A DNA stretch of 64,000 nt from Mucilaginibacter pedocola (GCF_002013915.1 NZ_MBTF01000011.1:1-64000); one strand, 5' to 3'. Numbered from the stretch's first letter, positions 52,971 to 61,862 are shown. Numbers and translations: made by a program. The notes: a model not told the origin generated them from the sequence alone.

Positions 52971-54221
52971 TTATAGTATAGGTTTATCGGCAAAAAATGC
53001 TGAAAAAACAATGAACGCCAGTACCGACGTAATAAGGCCGAACATGAAAATATTATAGGCTATACGCAGCAGGCGGTACTTTTTACCCAGCACCACACCC
53101 TGTGCGTAAACATCTTTTATCAAACTGCCGTACAGGAAATCCCTATCGTCCATCATCTTCTCCATCCCGTAGGTGTATTCTTCTAAACTCATCTTATAAA
53201 AGTTGCCGAAGAACAGCAGGTTCACGTTTTTGGTATCTACATCCTCGCGGGTAAACACACCCTGCGGGATAGACGGGCGTGTGGCCAGTATAGAAAAGGT
53301 AATGGCCAGCAGGCTGATGGATAGCAGTATGAAGGTCGGGATGATCAAAAACTGGTTCTCGCTCAGGCGGCGCAGCACCAAACTGATGATGGCCGAGAGG
53401 ATAATGGAGTTCACGGTGATCATGATGTGGGCCTTATTGTCGGCCATATCGCTCAGGCGCTGATGGTTGGCCGAGCTTATCCTGAACATGGTTTCGATGC
53501 CTTTCTTCGGCTCTTCCAGTTTCTCGTCTGTTTTGTCTTTTTTTCCTTTTTTCACGGGGGCTTCTTGTGTTATAGGGTTTGGTTCGGGCTGTACCGATGC
53601 CGCGCGTTCTGCGGCCTTAGCGTCGGATTTGGATGCCTTTTGTTTCAGTATATCAATATTGTGCTGTTTACCGGTATTGAGGAGTACCTGGCAATAATCG
53701 GTATGGTATTGATGGGCCGATAAAAAGGCAATGCTTTTTAAGCGCCATTCCTGTTTAGATATTTCTTTGTCGTGCAGGGTTTCGGTTTCCTTCCGCAGCA
53801 GTTTATCGGTATCAAAAAAATCGTCGGTACCTAAATGGTAAAGGTCGGCATCACAAATAACTTTCTCCAGCAGGCTCAGGGGCGATTGCGGCATACGCGT
53901 AGCCATAATGCAGCCTTTTATATCGGCAATATCTTCTTCATGTACGCCTATGTTCTTTAGGTAGGTTTCGGCGAGTTTGGCGCTTTCTTCTTCGTGGTTA
54001 TTAATGTCCACCATATAGCCGGTATCGTGAAACCAGCCCGAGGCCACTACCACAAAGTAGTCGTGGTCGTTCACCTGGTAGTGGTTGGCAATTTCTACGG
54101 CGCGGTTCACCATATTTTCGGTGTGCTGCCTGTCGTGGTAAACCAGGCGCGGGTCGGCATGTGCTTTATAGTAGGATAACACGTACTCGTGTACCTGTTT
54201 CAACTGATCTTGGTAATTCAT
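52971..54221 (-). CDS. HD-domain phosphohydrolase fused to a PycTM (Pycsar effector) domain
   Basis: 416 residues. The N-terminal HD domain (about 1-190) has metal-site residues H33 (YHDRQHT), H65-D66 (GWFHDTGY) and D124 (VICDADLYHLG). A charged Lys/Glu/Ala linker spans about 195-240. The C-terminal PycTM domain (about 241-416) shows ANHQRLSDMADNKAHI, membrane helices at about 267-284, 290-312 and 390-410, and LFFGNFYKMSLEEY. PycTM is the membrane effector of cCMP/cUMP-activated Pycsar defence. No cyclase gene is nearby. The HD part could degrade a nucleotide signal. It is the first gene of the ppk1 operon. Confidence 0.85.
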   Translation of the reverse strand: MNYQDQLKQVHEYVLSYYKAHADPRLVYHDRQHTENMVNRAVEIANHYQVNDHDYFVVVASGWFHDTGYMVDINNHEEESAKLAETYLKNIGVHEEDIADIKGCIMATRMPQSPLSLLEKVICDADLYHLGTDDFFDTDKLLRKETETLHDKEISKQEWRLKSIAFLSAHQYHTDYCQVLLNTGKQHNIDILKQKASKSDAKAAERAASVQPEPNPITQEAPVKKGKKDKTDEKLEEPKKGIETMFRISSANHQRLSDMADNKAHIMITVNSIILSAIISLVLRRLSENQFLIIPTFILLSISLLAITFSILATRPSIPQGVFTREDVDTKNVNLLFFGNFYKMSLEEYTYGMEKMMDDRDFLYGSLIKDVYAQGVVLGKKYRLLRIAYNIFMFGLITSVLAFIVFSAFFADKPIL

Positions 54222-54360
54222 ATAAATAGATGTTGCTTAACAACCGCAATGCAAAATTGTGTGTATTTTGAATTAGGTACAAAAACAAATTATCAGGTAA
54301 TTTGCTTAAGCAATGCCCGGTTTGGCATAAATATAAATATTAAAACATAGCTGCACACCA

Positions 54361-55059
54361 ATGGGGAATTATTTTTGCCGACGCATATTCAAGTTACTAA
54401 TTGTAATACAAGTATTTACACTTTTTCATCCTTCGGTAAAATTATTTGCGCAGGAGGTGGTAGTGCCGCCGAGAGACACCGTGGCCGCCCTACCCGACCC
54501 AAAACCAAAATCGGCAGTTATAGTTCCCAAAGCTGATAATTTTATACAACGGTTCGACGACCGCACCATGATAAGCCTTGCCCTTAACCGCACCCCGCAG
54601 GTCACGCCCACTATGCGTTTCCTGTCGCGCAACCTTATGTATGGCAATATTGGCGTTCCCGCCGGCTTGTTTTTGGGTGGCGTTATCAGCAACAACCGCG
54701 AAATGCGCGAAAATGCAGGTTACATTGCCAGTAGCACAGCGATAACCTTTGTGGCTACTTACCTTATTAAAAAAATAGTAGGCCGGCCACGCCCATTTGT
54801 GCGTAACCTGAAAATAGTGCCCGTTTATATCCCCGGCGAAAGCTCATTCCCATCCGGGCATAGTTCAACAAGCTTCTCTACGGCCATGGCGCTTTCGCAG
54901 GCCTATCCTAAATGGTATGTAGTAGCACCCGCGTTTTTATGGGCCGGCGGCACGGCTTACTCGCGTATGTATTTGGGGGTACACTACCCTACCGATGTGT
55001 TTAGCGGGGCTGCATTGGGTAGTGGCACGGCAATATTGTTGAAACCCGCTTTCAAGTAG
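54361..55059 (+). CDS. PAP2-family phosphatase
   Basis: 232 residues with a signal or first membrane segment (LLIVIQVFTLFHPSVKLFAQ) and a PAP2 core. The three motifs are KKIVGRPRP (K-x6-RP), SSFPSGHSSTSF, and SRMYLGVHYPTDVFSG. All catalytic residues are present, so it should be an active lipid or undecaprenyl-pyrophosphate type phosphatase facing the periplasm. Its stop is followed at once by a tandem 15-mer repeat. A role as the missing PI-phosphate phosphatase of the distant lipid cluster is conceivable but unsupported. Confidence 0.9.
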   Translation: MGNYFCRRIFKLLIVIQVFTLFHPSVKLFAQEVVVPPRDTVAALPDPKPKSAVIVPKADNFIQRFDDRTMISLALNRTPQVTPTMRFLSRNLMYGNIGVPAGLFLGGVISNNREMRENAGYIASSTAITFVATYLIKKIVGRPRPFVRNLKIVPVYIPGESSFPSGHSSTSFSTAMALSQAYPKWYVVAPAFLWAGGTAYSRMYLGVHYPTDVFSGAALGSGTAILLKPAFK

Positions 55060-55103
55060 AATTAACACGAATTGAATTAACACGAATTGAATTAACACGA
55101 ATT
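55059..55103 (+). repeat. Three perfect tandem copies of a 15-mer
   Basis: GAATTAACACGAATT repeats three times at 55059-55073, 55074-55088 and 55089-55103, starting on the last base of the PAP2 stop codon. It is followed by CACGAATT and an ATTTCACA / TGTGAAAT inverted pair at about 55118-55154. The whole spacer to 55214 is AT-rich repeat. Confidence 0.85.
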
Positions 55104-55214
55104 GCACGAATTAGGCCGAATTTCACAAATCTTAGTCGATACGATATGTGAAATTAGCTTCAAATTCGAAATAATTAGTGTTCACTCAATTTGCGTTCGT
55201 TAAATTCGGGGCAA

Positions 55215-56078
55215 ATGAGCATCTACACCCTATCACTTGTACTTATCGCCGCTTTCCTCCATGCCTGGTGGAATTTGCTGGCCAAGAAGGCAAAGGGCGG
55301 TATAGCACTTACATGGCTCATGTATCTGGCTAGCAATGTGGTTTACCTGCCGGTTATTGTTTACGCATATTACACAGGCCAAGTAAGTTATTCCTGGCCA
55401 TTCCTGTGGTTCTCGCTCAGCAGTGCGGCTATACATTTAGCTTACTTCAGCATTTTACAACGCGGCTACCGCAAAGCCGACCTATCGGTAGTGTACCCGC
55501 TTGCGCGTGGTGCAGGCCCTTTGTTTTCATCGGCGGCAGCTATTTTGTTCCTGCACGAACCGCTTAAACTCACTATCACACTTGGGCTGTTACTTATTAT
55601 TGCCGGGGTGTTGGTTATCACCGGGCTTCGTTTCCGCAAAGGGAGTAATGCTAACATGATGCCCGGTATTATTTACGGTGTGGCTACGGGCTTCTTTATC
55701 GCCCTGTATACTGTTAATGATGTATTGGCGGTAAAATATTACGACGTATCGCCGTTAACACTAACACTGGCTACCAACCTGTTTGGCGCAGTTTTCTTAC
55801 TACCCTTAATATCCAAACAAAAAACTGAGATACGCCGCGAGGTAAAGGAAAACCGCTGGCCTATAATCGGCATAGCTGTACTTAGCCCCGCTGCCTATAT
55901 GCTGGTACTGGTAGCCGCGCAACATGCACCCTTAACTGTGGTTGCCCCAACGCGGGAGGTAAGCATTTTGGTTGGCGTATTTATGGGCTCGAAAGTTTTG
56001 AAGGAAGAGGATGGCATCAGGCGAATTGTGGCCAGTTTGCTCATACTTGGCGGCATTGTGCTGTTGGGTGTTGGGTAA
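55215..56078 (+). CDS. EamA-family transporter
   Basis: 287 residues from the ATG at 55215; the in-frame TTG at 55191 falls in repeat sequence. About ten membrane helices are arranged as two EamA halves, with AFLHAWWNLLAKKAKGG in the first and GYRKADLSVVYPLARGAGPLFS and LTVVAPTREVSILVGVFMGSKVLKEEDG at the ends of the halves, as in drug/metabolite exporters. Substrate unknown. Likely monocistronic. Confidence 0.9.
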   Translation: MSIYTLSLVLIAAFLHAWWNLLAKKAKGGIALTWLMYLASNVVYLPVIVYAYYTGQVSYSWPFLWFSLSSAAIHLAYFSILQRGYRKADLSVVYPLARGAGPLFSSAAAILFLHEPLKLTITLGLLLIIAGVLVITGLRFRKGSNANMMPGIIYGVATGFFIALYTVNDVLAVKYYDVSPLTLTLATNLFGAVFLLPLISKQKTEIRREVKENRWPIIGIAVLSPAAYMLVLVAAQHAPLTVVAPTREVSILVGVFMGSKVLKEEDGIRRIVASLLILGGIVLLGVG

Positions 56079-56200
56079 TTGGCTTGCTGTCATACCTTTG
56101 TCGTAATTCGCTCCTAATTAAGTCACAAAGAATATTTTATGGCGGCGCACGGCCGTAAAATCATTATTTTCGTATTTAATTTTCTACCACGCCCCAAAAC

Positions 56201-57343
56201 ATGCTATCAGAACCTACTTACCTGCCGGCCCGTATGGTTGCCCCCGCTATAGCGGAGCACTTTAAAAAGCATTTGTGCGAAGCGCAAGGGCTTGAAGGCG
56301 TGAGCCTGGCCACCGCGCCCGATAGCACTATTATAGAGGCAGTTATAGATATTGGTTTTTGGGCCAGCCTGCGCCGCGAAGAAGGGCATTCGCCAAAAGT
56401 GTCGCTGGCGTTGCTAAGCCCGGAACAATCTGAAAAGCCGCTTATCTTCGGCGAAAAACTAAGGCTCACTCCGCAAAACCTGATAAAACTGGCACCTGCG
56501 GTAGAGCAACCCGGTATACACCTTGGCGTTTGGCCCGATGGCGACGACCTGATGATATGGGGCACTACCCACAGCATACCCTCTATCTGTTTTGTATTGG
56601 AAGTAGTAGAGCCGGGGTTGTTGGTGATAAAACACCGCCGGGTAGATGGCTTTGGCAAATTTGTAAATATCGCCGTTTTGCAGGGCGACCAAATAAAAGT
56701 ACTGGACGAGGTGACCATGGGTGTTGCCGATTGCCCCGTGCTGCTAAGGTCGCTGGCAAAAATGCCGTTGCCTACCTTCATGGGCGATTCGTTCAACATA
56801 CTGGTGCAACTGGCCGCTTCTATGCGGGTGCATGGCAAAGGCGGGCTGGTGGCAGTGGTACCTGTCGGGACCGAGAAATACCGCGAATCGGTTGTGCACC
56901 CCATTAAATACCCGGTGGTGCCCAACTATAGCGCCATACCCGAATTAATGGCCCAAAGCGAAACCGAACGCAATAAACTGGAATGGCAGGAAGCGCTGCT
57001 GGAAGCTATTGACCTTATTGGCGGCTTTACAGCGGTAGATGGTGCCACCATTATCACCGAAAAATACGACCTGCTGGCCTTTGGCGCTAAACTTACCCGC
57101 GCCGAGAACAGCGCCCGGGTGGGACAAATTGTCCTGAGCGAACCTGTTGCCCAGTCAAAAGCGACAAAAATGCATCCCGCGCAAAACGGCGGCACACGGC
57201 ATTTGGCGGCGGCACAGTTTGTGTACGACCAAAAGGATGCCATTGCGCTTGTTGCCTCTCAGGATGGCCAGTTTACGGTTTTTGCCTGGTCGGAAGATAT
57301 GCAACTGGTGCACGCACACCGTATCGACATATTACTATTGTAA
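56201..57343 (+). CDS. Diadenylate-cyclase-like protein (DACNV-type sensor plus DisA_N-like domain)
   Basis: 380 residues, cytosolic. The N-terminal sensor-like domain (about 1-240) is followed by a DAC/DisA_N-like domain (about 250-380). The DAC motifs are D280-G-A282 (VDGATIITEKYDLLAFG) and G331-T-R-H334 (GGTRHLAAAQF), then a terminal strand pair with ALVASQDGQFTVF. The usual RHR is RHL here. The layout fits the DACNV-DAC family, predicted to make or sense c-di-AMP-like nucleotides. It is followed after 39 bases by a large GAF-like gene, so the two are probably one operon and one signalling module. Confidence 0.78.
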   Translation: MLSEPTYLPARMVAPAIAEHFKKHLCEAQGLEGVSLATAPDSTIIEAVIDIGFWASLRREEGHSPKVSLALLSPEQSEKPLIFGEKLRLTPQNLIKLAPAVEQPGIHLGVWPDGDDLMIWGTTHSIPSICFVLEVVEPGLLVIKHRRVDGFGKFVNIAVLQGDQIKVLDEVTMGVADCPVLLRSLAKMPLPTFMGDSFNILVQLAASMRVHGKGGLVAVVPVGTEKYRESVVHPIKYPVVPNYSAIPELMAQSETERNKLEWQEALLEAIDLIGGFTAVDGATIITEKYDLLAFGAKLTRAENSARVGQIVLSEPVAQSKATKMHPAQNGGTRHLAAAQFVYDQKDAIALVASQDGQFTVFAWSEDMQLVHAHRIDILLL

Positions 57344-57382
57344 CAATTAAACTTTTATACTGTCTATCGTTCTATATTTACT

Positions 57383-59803
57383 ATGAATTTAAATGCATTG
57401 GCCGAGAGCCCCTTTCATCTGCAGATCTCTTTCCATATGCTCATTGAGCATTTTGAGGAGGTTGCCGCTACCCAAACCGGGCCGCGGGCAGAGTACGCTC
57501 GGTCGGTACTGAAAGAGATCGAGCCCTACCCCGAACTGCGGGATGGCATTACTAAAAAGGAACAGATCATTAACAACACCGAGGTGATTAGCCACCTGCT
57601 GGAGATATTGTTCCCTGAAGCTTTAACGCATAACGAAATAAAAGCGGTAAGCATACCTTACCAGGATATACTTTTTAATCAAACAAAACGCTTCCAAAGC
57701 ATTCTTTCATCAGCCGGCGATGCCTTCAATATTGCCTTCAGGGATTACAACGAGCACCAATTTTACATCATGGCCTGCTGTATCATCCTCGATAGCGAAT
57801 ATGGCACCCATCTTAATTTATCAAAACCGCTGTACTACGATATACCAACAGCTGATGGTATACTGAAACACTACCGCATTTTATACAATGCTGACTTTTT
57901 GGACCTAAGCCCTACCGATAAAGCGGTAAAGATAACGCCCGAGGATATCGAACTGCTGCGCGATAATTTCGACAACATAGAGCTTTGGAAAGAGAAATTC
58001 CCGGTAGGCAGCTGGAACCTGCGTGGTTTCGGGCTGATATCGCTGTTCGATGCAACAGTAGAAAGCGCCGTATCATCGCTGAAGGGCACCCTGATAGGCC
58101 ACAGCGAAATGAACAAGGAAACGCACGATGATATCGAATCGGTATTCCGTTCGATATACAAAATACCCGACCTTAAAGTGGGCTTCCTGTCGTTCGATGC
58201 GGATGAACAAACGTTCTCGTTACCGCCATTTAAGGATAAGATGCGCAGCTTTCTGCTACCCGAGGATGTGGAGGCCGAACTTTGCTCGGATACGCTGTGC
58301 AATAACTCGCTGAACTCGGTAGTGAATGAGGAAGTTTATTACGCTATATCCGATATCGACAAATACATTGCCGAAAACCCGACCAGCGTGATGGGCCCGC
58401 GTTTTAAAGAGCAGGGTATTAAAAGCCTTATTCTTTCGCCCGTTGTTAAAAACGGGCAGTTGCTGGGTATAATGGAACTGGTATCGGGCGTAAAAGGCGA
58501 ACTGAACAGCATTAACGCCAACCAGTTGGAAGTGGTGATGCCTTTCATTACGGATACCATAGACCGTAAAATGACCGATATGCAGAACCGCATACAGGCC
58601 GTTATACAGGACGAGTATACCAGCATACACCCAAGCGTTTACTGGAAGTTTAAAAAAGAGGTAAAGAAATACCTGCACCTGAAAGGGCAGCGCCAACGCT
58701 ACAACCTTAAAGAGATCACCTTTAACAACGTTTACCCGCTATATGGGCAAGTGGATATTAAAGGCTCATCGGAAACGCGCAACCGCAGCCTGCAAACCGA
58801 TCTGGAGAACCAGTTAGAAGGCGCCATTTCGCTGCTGGAAAAACTGGGGGAATCATCGGGCATCGAATCGATAGAGATGGTGGTGCAAAGGCTTCGCGCT
58901 TACGAGATAGAACTTAAAACTGCGCTGAAAGCAGATACCGAGCAACAGATACAGCAGTATCTGGATAACCGCGTGCATCCTATATTGAAGCAAGCGCTTG
59001 TTTTAGAAATTAATAATTGCCCCGCCATTGAACGCTACTTTGAGGATGCCGACAAAATGGGCGATTACCACCTGCAGCGCCGCAAGTATGAAACTACGGT
59101 GGCCATTATAAACGAGCGGATGGCCGTAATGCTGGATAAATGGCAGGAAGTTGCACAGGCTGCCTACCCGCACTATTATGAGCGTTTTAAAACTGATGGC
59201 GTTGAGCATAACCTGTACATTGGCCAGCAGATAGCGCCAACGCAGGAGTTTGATATGGACCATGTGCGCAACCTGCGTTTATGGCAAATACAGGCCTTGT
59301 GCGAAATGGAACTGGAGCACCACTTTAACCGCGATATACTCCCCTATCCGCTGGAAGTAACTTCGCTGATACTGGCATTCAGTGCGCCGCTATCTATACG
59401 TTTCAGGATGGACGAGAAACGCTTTGATGTAGATGGTACGTATAACGCCAGGTTCGAGATCGTAAAAAAACGTATAGATAAAGCCTGCATAAAAGGTACT
59501 ACAGAACGCATAACTGCCATTGGTAAGCTTACCATAGTGTATACTAACCACGATGAGGAGTTGGAGTATTTAGCCTACATCCATTACCTGCAAATGAAAG
59601 GCTTGCTGGAGCAGGATATAGAGATGCTTGAGGTAGAAGACCTGCAGGGCATATCGGGCCTAAAAGCCATACGCGTAAAGATATTGTACGACAGCAGCCT
59701 GCCATCGGGCCAATCTTACACGTACAAAGAACTTTTAGAAGAATTAGACCCGGAAGAATTGCAATATCAAAACGCTAACGAACCGAACGCGCCGTTGGCA
59801 TAG
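57383..59803 (+). CDS. Large GAF-like signalling protein, partner of the DAC-like gene
   Basis: 806 residues, cytosolic, no membrane helix. A helical N-terminal domain (about 1-200) is followed by a GAF-like domain (about 225-400: VGFLSFDADEQTF, YYAISDIDKYIAENP, GIKSLILSPVVKNGQLLGIMELVSG). A second alpha-helical region (about 410-620) contains long amphipathic segments, and a C-terminal alpha/beta region ends at a polar tail. No catalytic motif (GGDEF, HATPase, cyclase) is seen, so it looks like a sensor or scaffold. Its 3' end overlaps the convergent pirin gene by 37 bases. Confidence 0.75.
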   Translation: MNLNALAESPFHLQISFHMLIEHFEEVAATQTGPRAEYARSVLKEIEPYPELRDGITKKEQIINNTEVISHLLEILFPEALTHNEIKAVSIPYQDILFNQTKRFQSILSSAGDAFNIAFRDYNEHQFYIMACCIILDSEYGTHLNLSKPLYYDIPTADGILKHYRILYNADFLDLSPTDKAVKITPEDIELLRDNFDNIELWKEKFPVGSWNLRGFGLISLFDATVESAVSSLKGTLIGHSEMNKETHDDIESVFRSIYKIPDLKVGFLSFDADEQTFSLPPFKDKMRSFLLPEDVEAELCSDTLCNNSLNSVVNEEVYYAISDIDKYIAENPTSVMGPRFKEQGIKSLILSPVVKNGQLLGIMELVSGVKGELNSINANQLEVVMPFITDTIDRKMTDMQNRIQAVIQDEYTSIHPSVYWKFKKEVKKYLHLKGQRQRYNLKEITFNNVYPLYGQVDIKGSSETRNRSLQTDLENQLEGAISLLEKLGESSGIESIEMVVQRLRAYEIELKTALKADTEQQIQQYLDNRVHPILKQALVLEINNCPAIERYFEDADKMGDYHLQRRKYETTVAIINERMAVMLDKWQEVAQAAYPHYYERFKTDGVEHNLYIGQQIAPTQEFDMDHVRNLRLWQIQALCEMELEHHFNRDILPYPLEVTSLILAFSAPLSIRFRMDEKRFDVDGTYNARFEIVKKRIDKACIKGTTERITAIGKLTIVYTNHDEELEYLAYIHYLQMKGLLEQDIEMLEVEDLQGISGLKAIRVKILYDSSLPSGQSYTYKELLEELDPEELQYQNANEPNAPLA

Positions 59804-60621
59804 TCGGCCATGGCCTGGTTTATTTCTTCGGCGGTGTTCATCACAAAGTTGTCTTTAGCCGCAACAGGTTCTTCAATCGGCTCTGCAGATAAAAATAATA
59901 TTTGAGTATCATCCTCCGCAGTGAGGATGATCTCTTCGTTATCCTTCTCGAAAACGATGAGATTATATTGCGGTATAGTTTCCTGGTTGATGGAGATGCT
60001 GCCTTTGGCAATGTAAAGTAAAGTCCAATAACCTGCTGTGGCATTGAACTGTACGGTTTTGCCCATCCCAATTTCACCAACTACGGATATCACCGGGGTA
60101 ATGCTTTTTATCGGTCCGGTTTTACCATCGAACTCGCCGCTTACCAACCTTAGGTTTACCCCTTCCTGCTCCAAAACCAACGGCTGCTCCGCCTTACGTG
60201 CCGATTGATACGTCGGCTCGCCGAACTTATTTACCGCCGGTACATTTACCCAAAGCTGCAATAATTCCTGCGTACCACCATCGCGCAAAAGGCGTTCGCT
60301 CGGGCCTTCACTGTGCAACAACCCCTTGCCGGCGAACATCCATTGCGCATCCCCAGCCTGTACGATCTCGTTATGCCCGGCACTGTCTTTATGGTAACCT
60401 TCGCCCTGCAACATAAAAGTAACCGGCGCAAAACCACGGTGCGGATGCGGATGTATACGCAATGTTTGCCCCGGCGCAATTGCTTTAGGCGGCATGTGGT
60501 GCAACACAATAAAAGGATTAGCGAACCTGAAATCCATATGCGGCAAAGGCTGTTTAACGGTTTCTTCCTTAATTATCTGCTTATCGCGGCCTAACAGGAT
60601 GTGTTGGATCTTCTTCTTCAT
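59767..60621 (-). CDS. Pirin-family protein
   Basis: 284 residues with two cupin barrels. The pirin metal site is in HPHPHRGFAPVTFML and QWMFAGKGLLHSE (His, His, His, Glu). Bacterial pirins are quercetinase-like or regulate metabolism under stress; the reaction here is not known. The C-terminal barrel ends with NQAMADYANGAFGSL. Its 3' end overlaps the GAF-like gene by 37 bases. Upstream lie a long-hairpin repeat and an operator-like palindrome shared with the dioxygenase operon. Confidence 0.92.
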   Translation of the reverse strand: MKKKIQHILLGRDKQIIKEETVKQPLPHMDFRFANPFIVLHHMPPKAIAPGQTLRIHPHPHRGFAPVTFMLQGEGYHKDSAGHNEIVQAGDAQWMFAGKGLLHSEGPSERLLRDGGTQELLQLWVNVPAVNKFGEPTYQSARKAEQPLVLEQEGVNLRLVSGEFDGKTGPIKSITPVISVVGEIGMGKTVQFNATAGYWTLLYIAKGSISINQETIPQYNLIVFEKDNEEIILTAEDDTQILFLSAEPIEEPVAAKDNFVMNTAEEINQAMADYANGAFGSLAF

Positions 60622-60660
60622 GGTTGGAATTGTTTGGTTGGTTATTTCGCGCGGTTATTT

Positions 60661-60918
60661 TTAACCGCAAAGGACGCAAAGAAAGAAACGCAAAGAGCGC
60701 AAAGATTTGAAAGCCCTTTATCATCATATCAAATGTAGCAGGTAATGCATTATGAAAACATAATGTAGATTAAGAAAATCGGCATCTTAATGCGTTCTTC
60801 CTCAAATGCGATAATGTTAAATAGCTTATTTCTCTTTGCGGCTTAGCATCTTTGCGTGAAAAATCTTTGTGCTCTTTGCGTTAATGACGCTGCTAATCTC
60901 TGCGCACTTTGCGGTTAA
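60661..60918 (-). repeat. Long-hairpin repeat of the TTAACCGCAAAG family, copy B (interrupted)
   Basis: The outer arms TTAACCGCAAAG (60661) and CTTTGCGGTTAA (ending 60918) are inverted, with inner GCAAAGAGCGCAAAGATTT against AAATCTTTGTGCTCTTTGCG. About 120 bases of unrelated sequence in the middle hold the operator-like palindrome at 60760-60773. The 304-base spacer contains no gene. Confidence 0.7.
60760..60773. promoter_or_regulatory. Operator-like palindrome upstream of pirin
   Basis: ATAATGTAGATTAA differs by one base from the palindrome at 47146-47159. A weaker ATGTAG half lies 30 bases nearer the pirin gene. The distance to the pirin start is about 140 bases. Confidence 0.4.
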
Positions 60919-60925
60919 ATCACCA

Positions 60926-61513
60926 TTACGGCTTATCCAACACCACGGTATTCAACATCTTACTCAAAAACTCGGGCGTTACGCCTATGTATGATGCTAC
61001 TTGCTTTTGGGGTAGCGAAAGGATGAGCGACGGGTACAGCGTACAGAAATTAAGGTAACGCTCTTTGGCGCTGAGTATCATGTTATCTATCTGCCGGTGC
61101 TGGTAGGTGGCCATGGCGTTTTCGGCAAGCATACGGCTAAAGCGTTCGAACTTGGGGTATTTTTGTTGCAGGGCATCCATATCCGGTTTCAGGATGTAGA
61201 AGAGTTCGGTTTCTTCAATGGCATCAATGTTCAGACGGGCGGGTTCGCGGGTGAGCATGCTGCGCATGTCTACTATCCACCAGCCCACGGGAGCGAACTG
61301 CAGCACGTGTTCGGTGCCGTTCTTGTCCACCGCATAGCTGCGCAGGCAGCCGTTGAATACAAAGGATATTTTAGTGTTAATATCGCCGGCCTCCAGCAAG
61401 TATTGTTTGCGTTTTACTTTTTTATAGTGCAGGAAGGAGGTGAAGTATATCTCTTCCTCCTCGGTAAGGGTAACGTATTTGGCGATGTTGTTGAGGATGG
61501 GCGTGTATTCCAT
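60926..61513 (-). CDS. Crp/Fnr-family transcriptional regulator
   Basis: 195 residues. A cyclic-nucleotide-binding-type beta-roll (about 20-125: KQYLLEAGDINTKISFVFNGCLRSY) is followed by a helical dimer segment and a winged helix-turn-helix (about 165-190: LPQKQVASYIGVTPEFLSKML). The effector-site residues for cAMP are not conserved, as is usual for Bacteroidota members, so the ligand is unknown. A TAnnTTTG element only 9 bases upstream of the ATG means an almost leaderless mRNA. It may regulate the neighbouring pirin gene. Confidence 0.92.
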   Translation of the reverse strand: MEYTPILNNIAKYVTLTEEEEIYFTSFLHYKKVKRKQYLLEAGDINTKISFVFNGCLRSYAVDKNGTEHVLQFAPVGWWIVDMRSMLTREPARLNIDAIEETELFYILKPDMDALQQKYPKFERFSRMLAENAMATYQHRQIDNMILSAKERYLNFCTLYPSLILSLPQKQVASYIGVTPEFLSKMLNTVVLDKP

Positions 61514-61521
61514 AGATTGGG

Positions 61522-61529
61522 CAAAAATA
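61522..61529 (-). promoter_or_regulatory. TAnnTTTG promoter element of the Crp/Fnr gene
   Basis: The minus strand reads TATTTTTG, an exact match ending 8 bases before the ATG at 61513. The expected transcript start is only a few bases from the start codon. Confidence 0.5.
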
Positions 61530-61566
61530 AATACTCTGGAGGTAAAAGTGGTTACCTATGTGGCTA

Positions 61567-61767
61567 TTTAACCGCGGAGGCCGCAGAGGTTACGCGGAGG
61601 TTCGCAGAGAGCCTTGCATAATGGCTAAAGAGTTTTTGAGAGTGGCAATAATTTTATGTTTGATCCCTGATCTTCTCTCTTAGCGGCTTGCGCCTTTGCG
61701 TGATAAAACTAACCATAATATAAGCTCCGCGAACCTCCGCGTAAACTCCGTGTTCTCTGTGGTTAAA
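61567..61767 (+). repeat. Long-hairpin repeat of the TTAACCGC family, copy C
   Basis: The arms TTAACCGCGGAGGCCGCAGAG and CTCTGTGGTTAA, with inner ACGCGGAGGTTCGC against GCGAACCTCCGCGT, form a long hairpin. It shares the left flank TGTGGCTATTTAACCGC with copy A. The 349-base spacer 61514-61862 holds this repeat, the Crp promoter and a small terminator. Confidence 0.7.
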
Positions 61768-61798
61768 TTAACCGCCATACAAAGCCCTCGCAAAAACA

Positions 61799-61830
61799 CA
61801 AAAGCCATGAGAAATATCCCACGGCCTTTG
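61799..61830 (-). terminator. Imperfect hairpin terminator of the MarR gene
   Basis: CAAAAGCCATG pairs with CACGGCCTTTG with two mismatches around a 10-base loop. The minus strand continues with a T-rich run. Confidence 0.5.
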
Positions 61831-61862
61831 TGCTCTTATAATCACTCCTAATTATAATGTTC

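Noticed and set aside
52971..54221. A complete Pycsar antiphage system
   Set aside because: There is no uridylate or cytidylate cyclase gene beside the PycTM-like protein, and the gene is operonic with ppk1 rather than in a defence island.
54361..55059. PAP2 phosphatase as the inositol-phosphoceramide synthase
   Set aside because: It has the ordinary lipid-phosphatase K-x6-RP motif and lies far from the cluster. The protein at 30730 has the AUR1-type motifs and the right neighbours.
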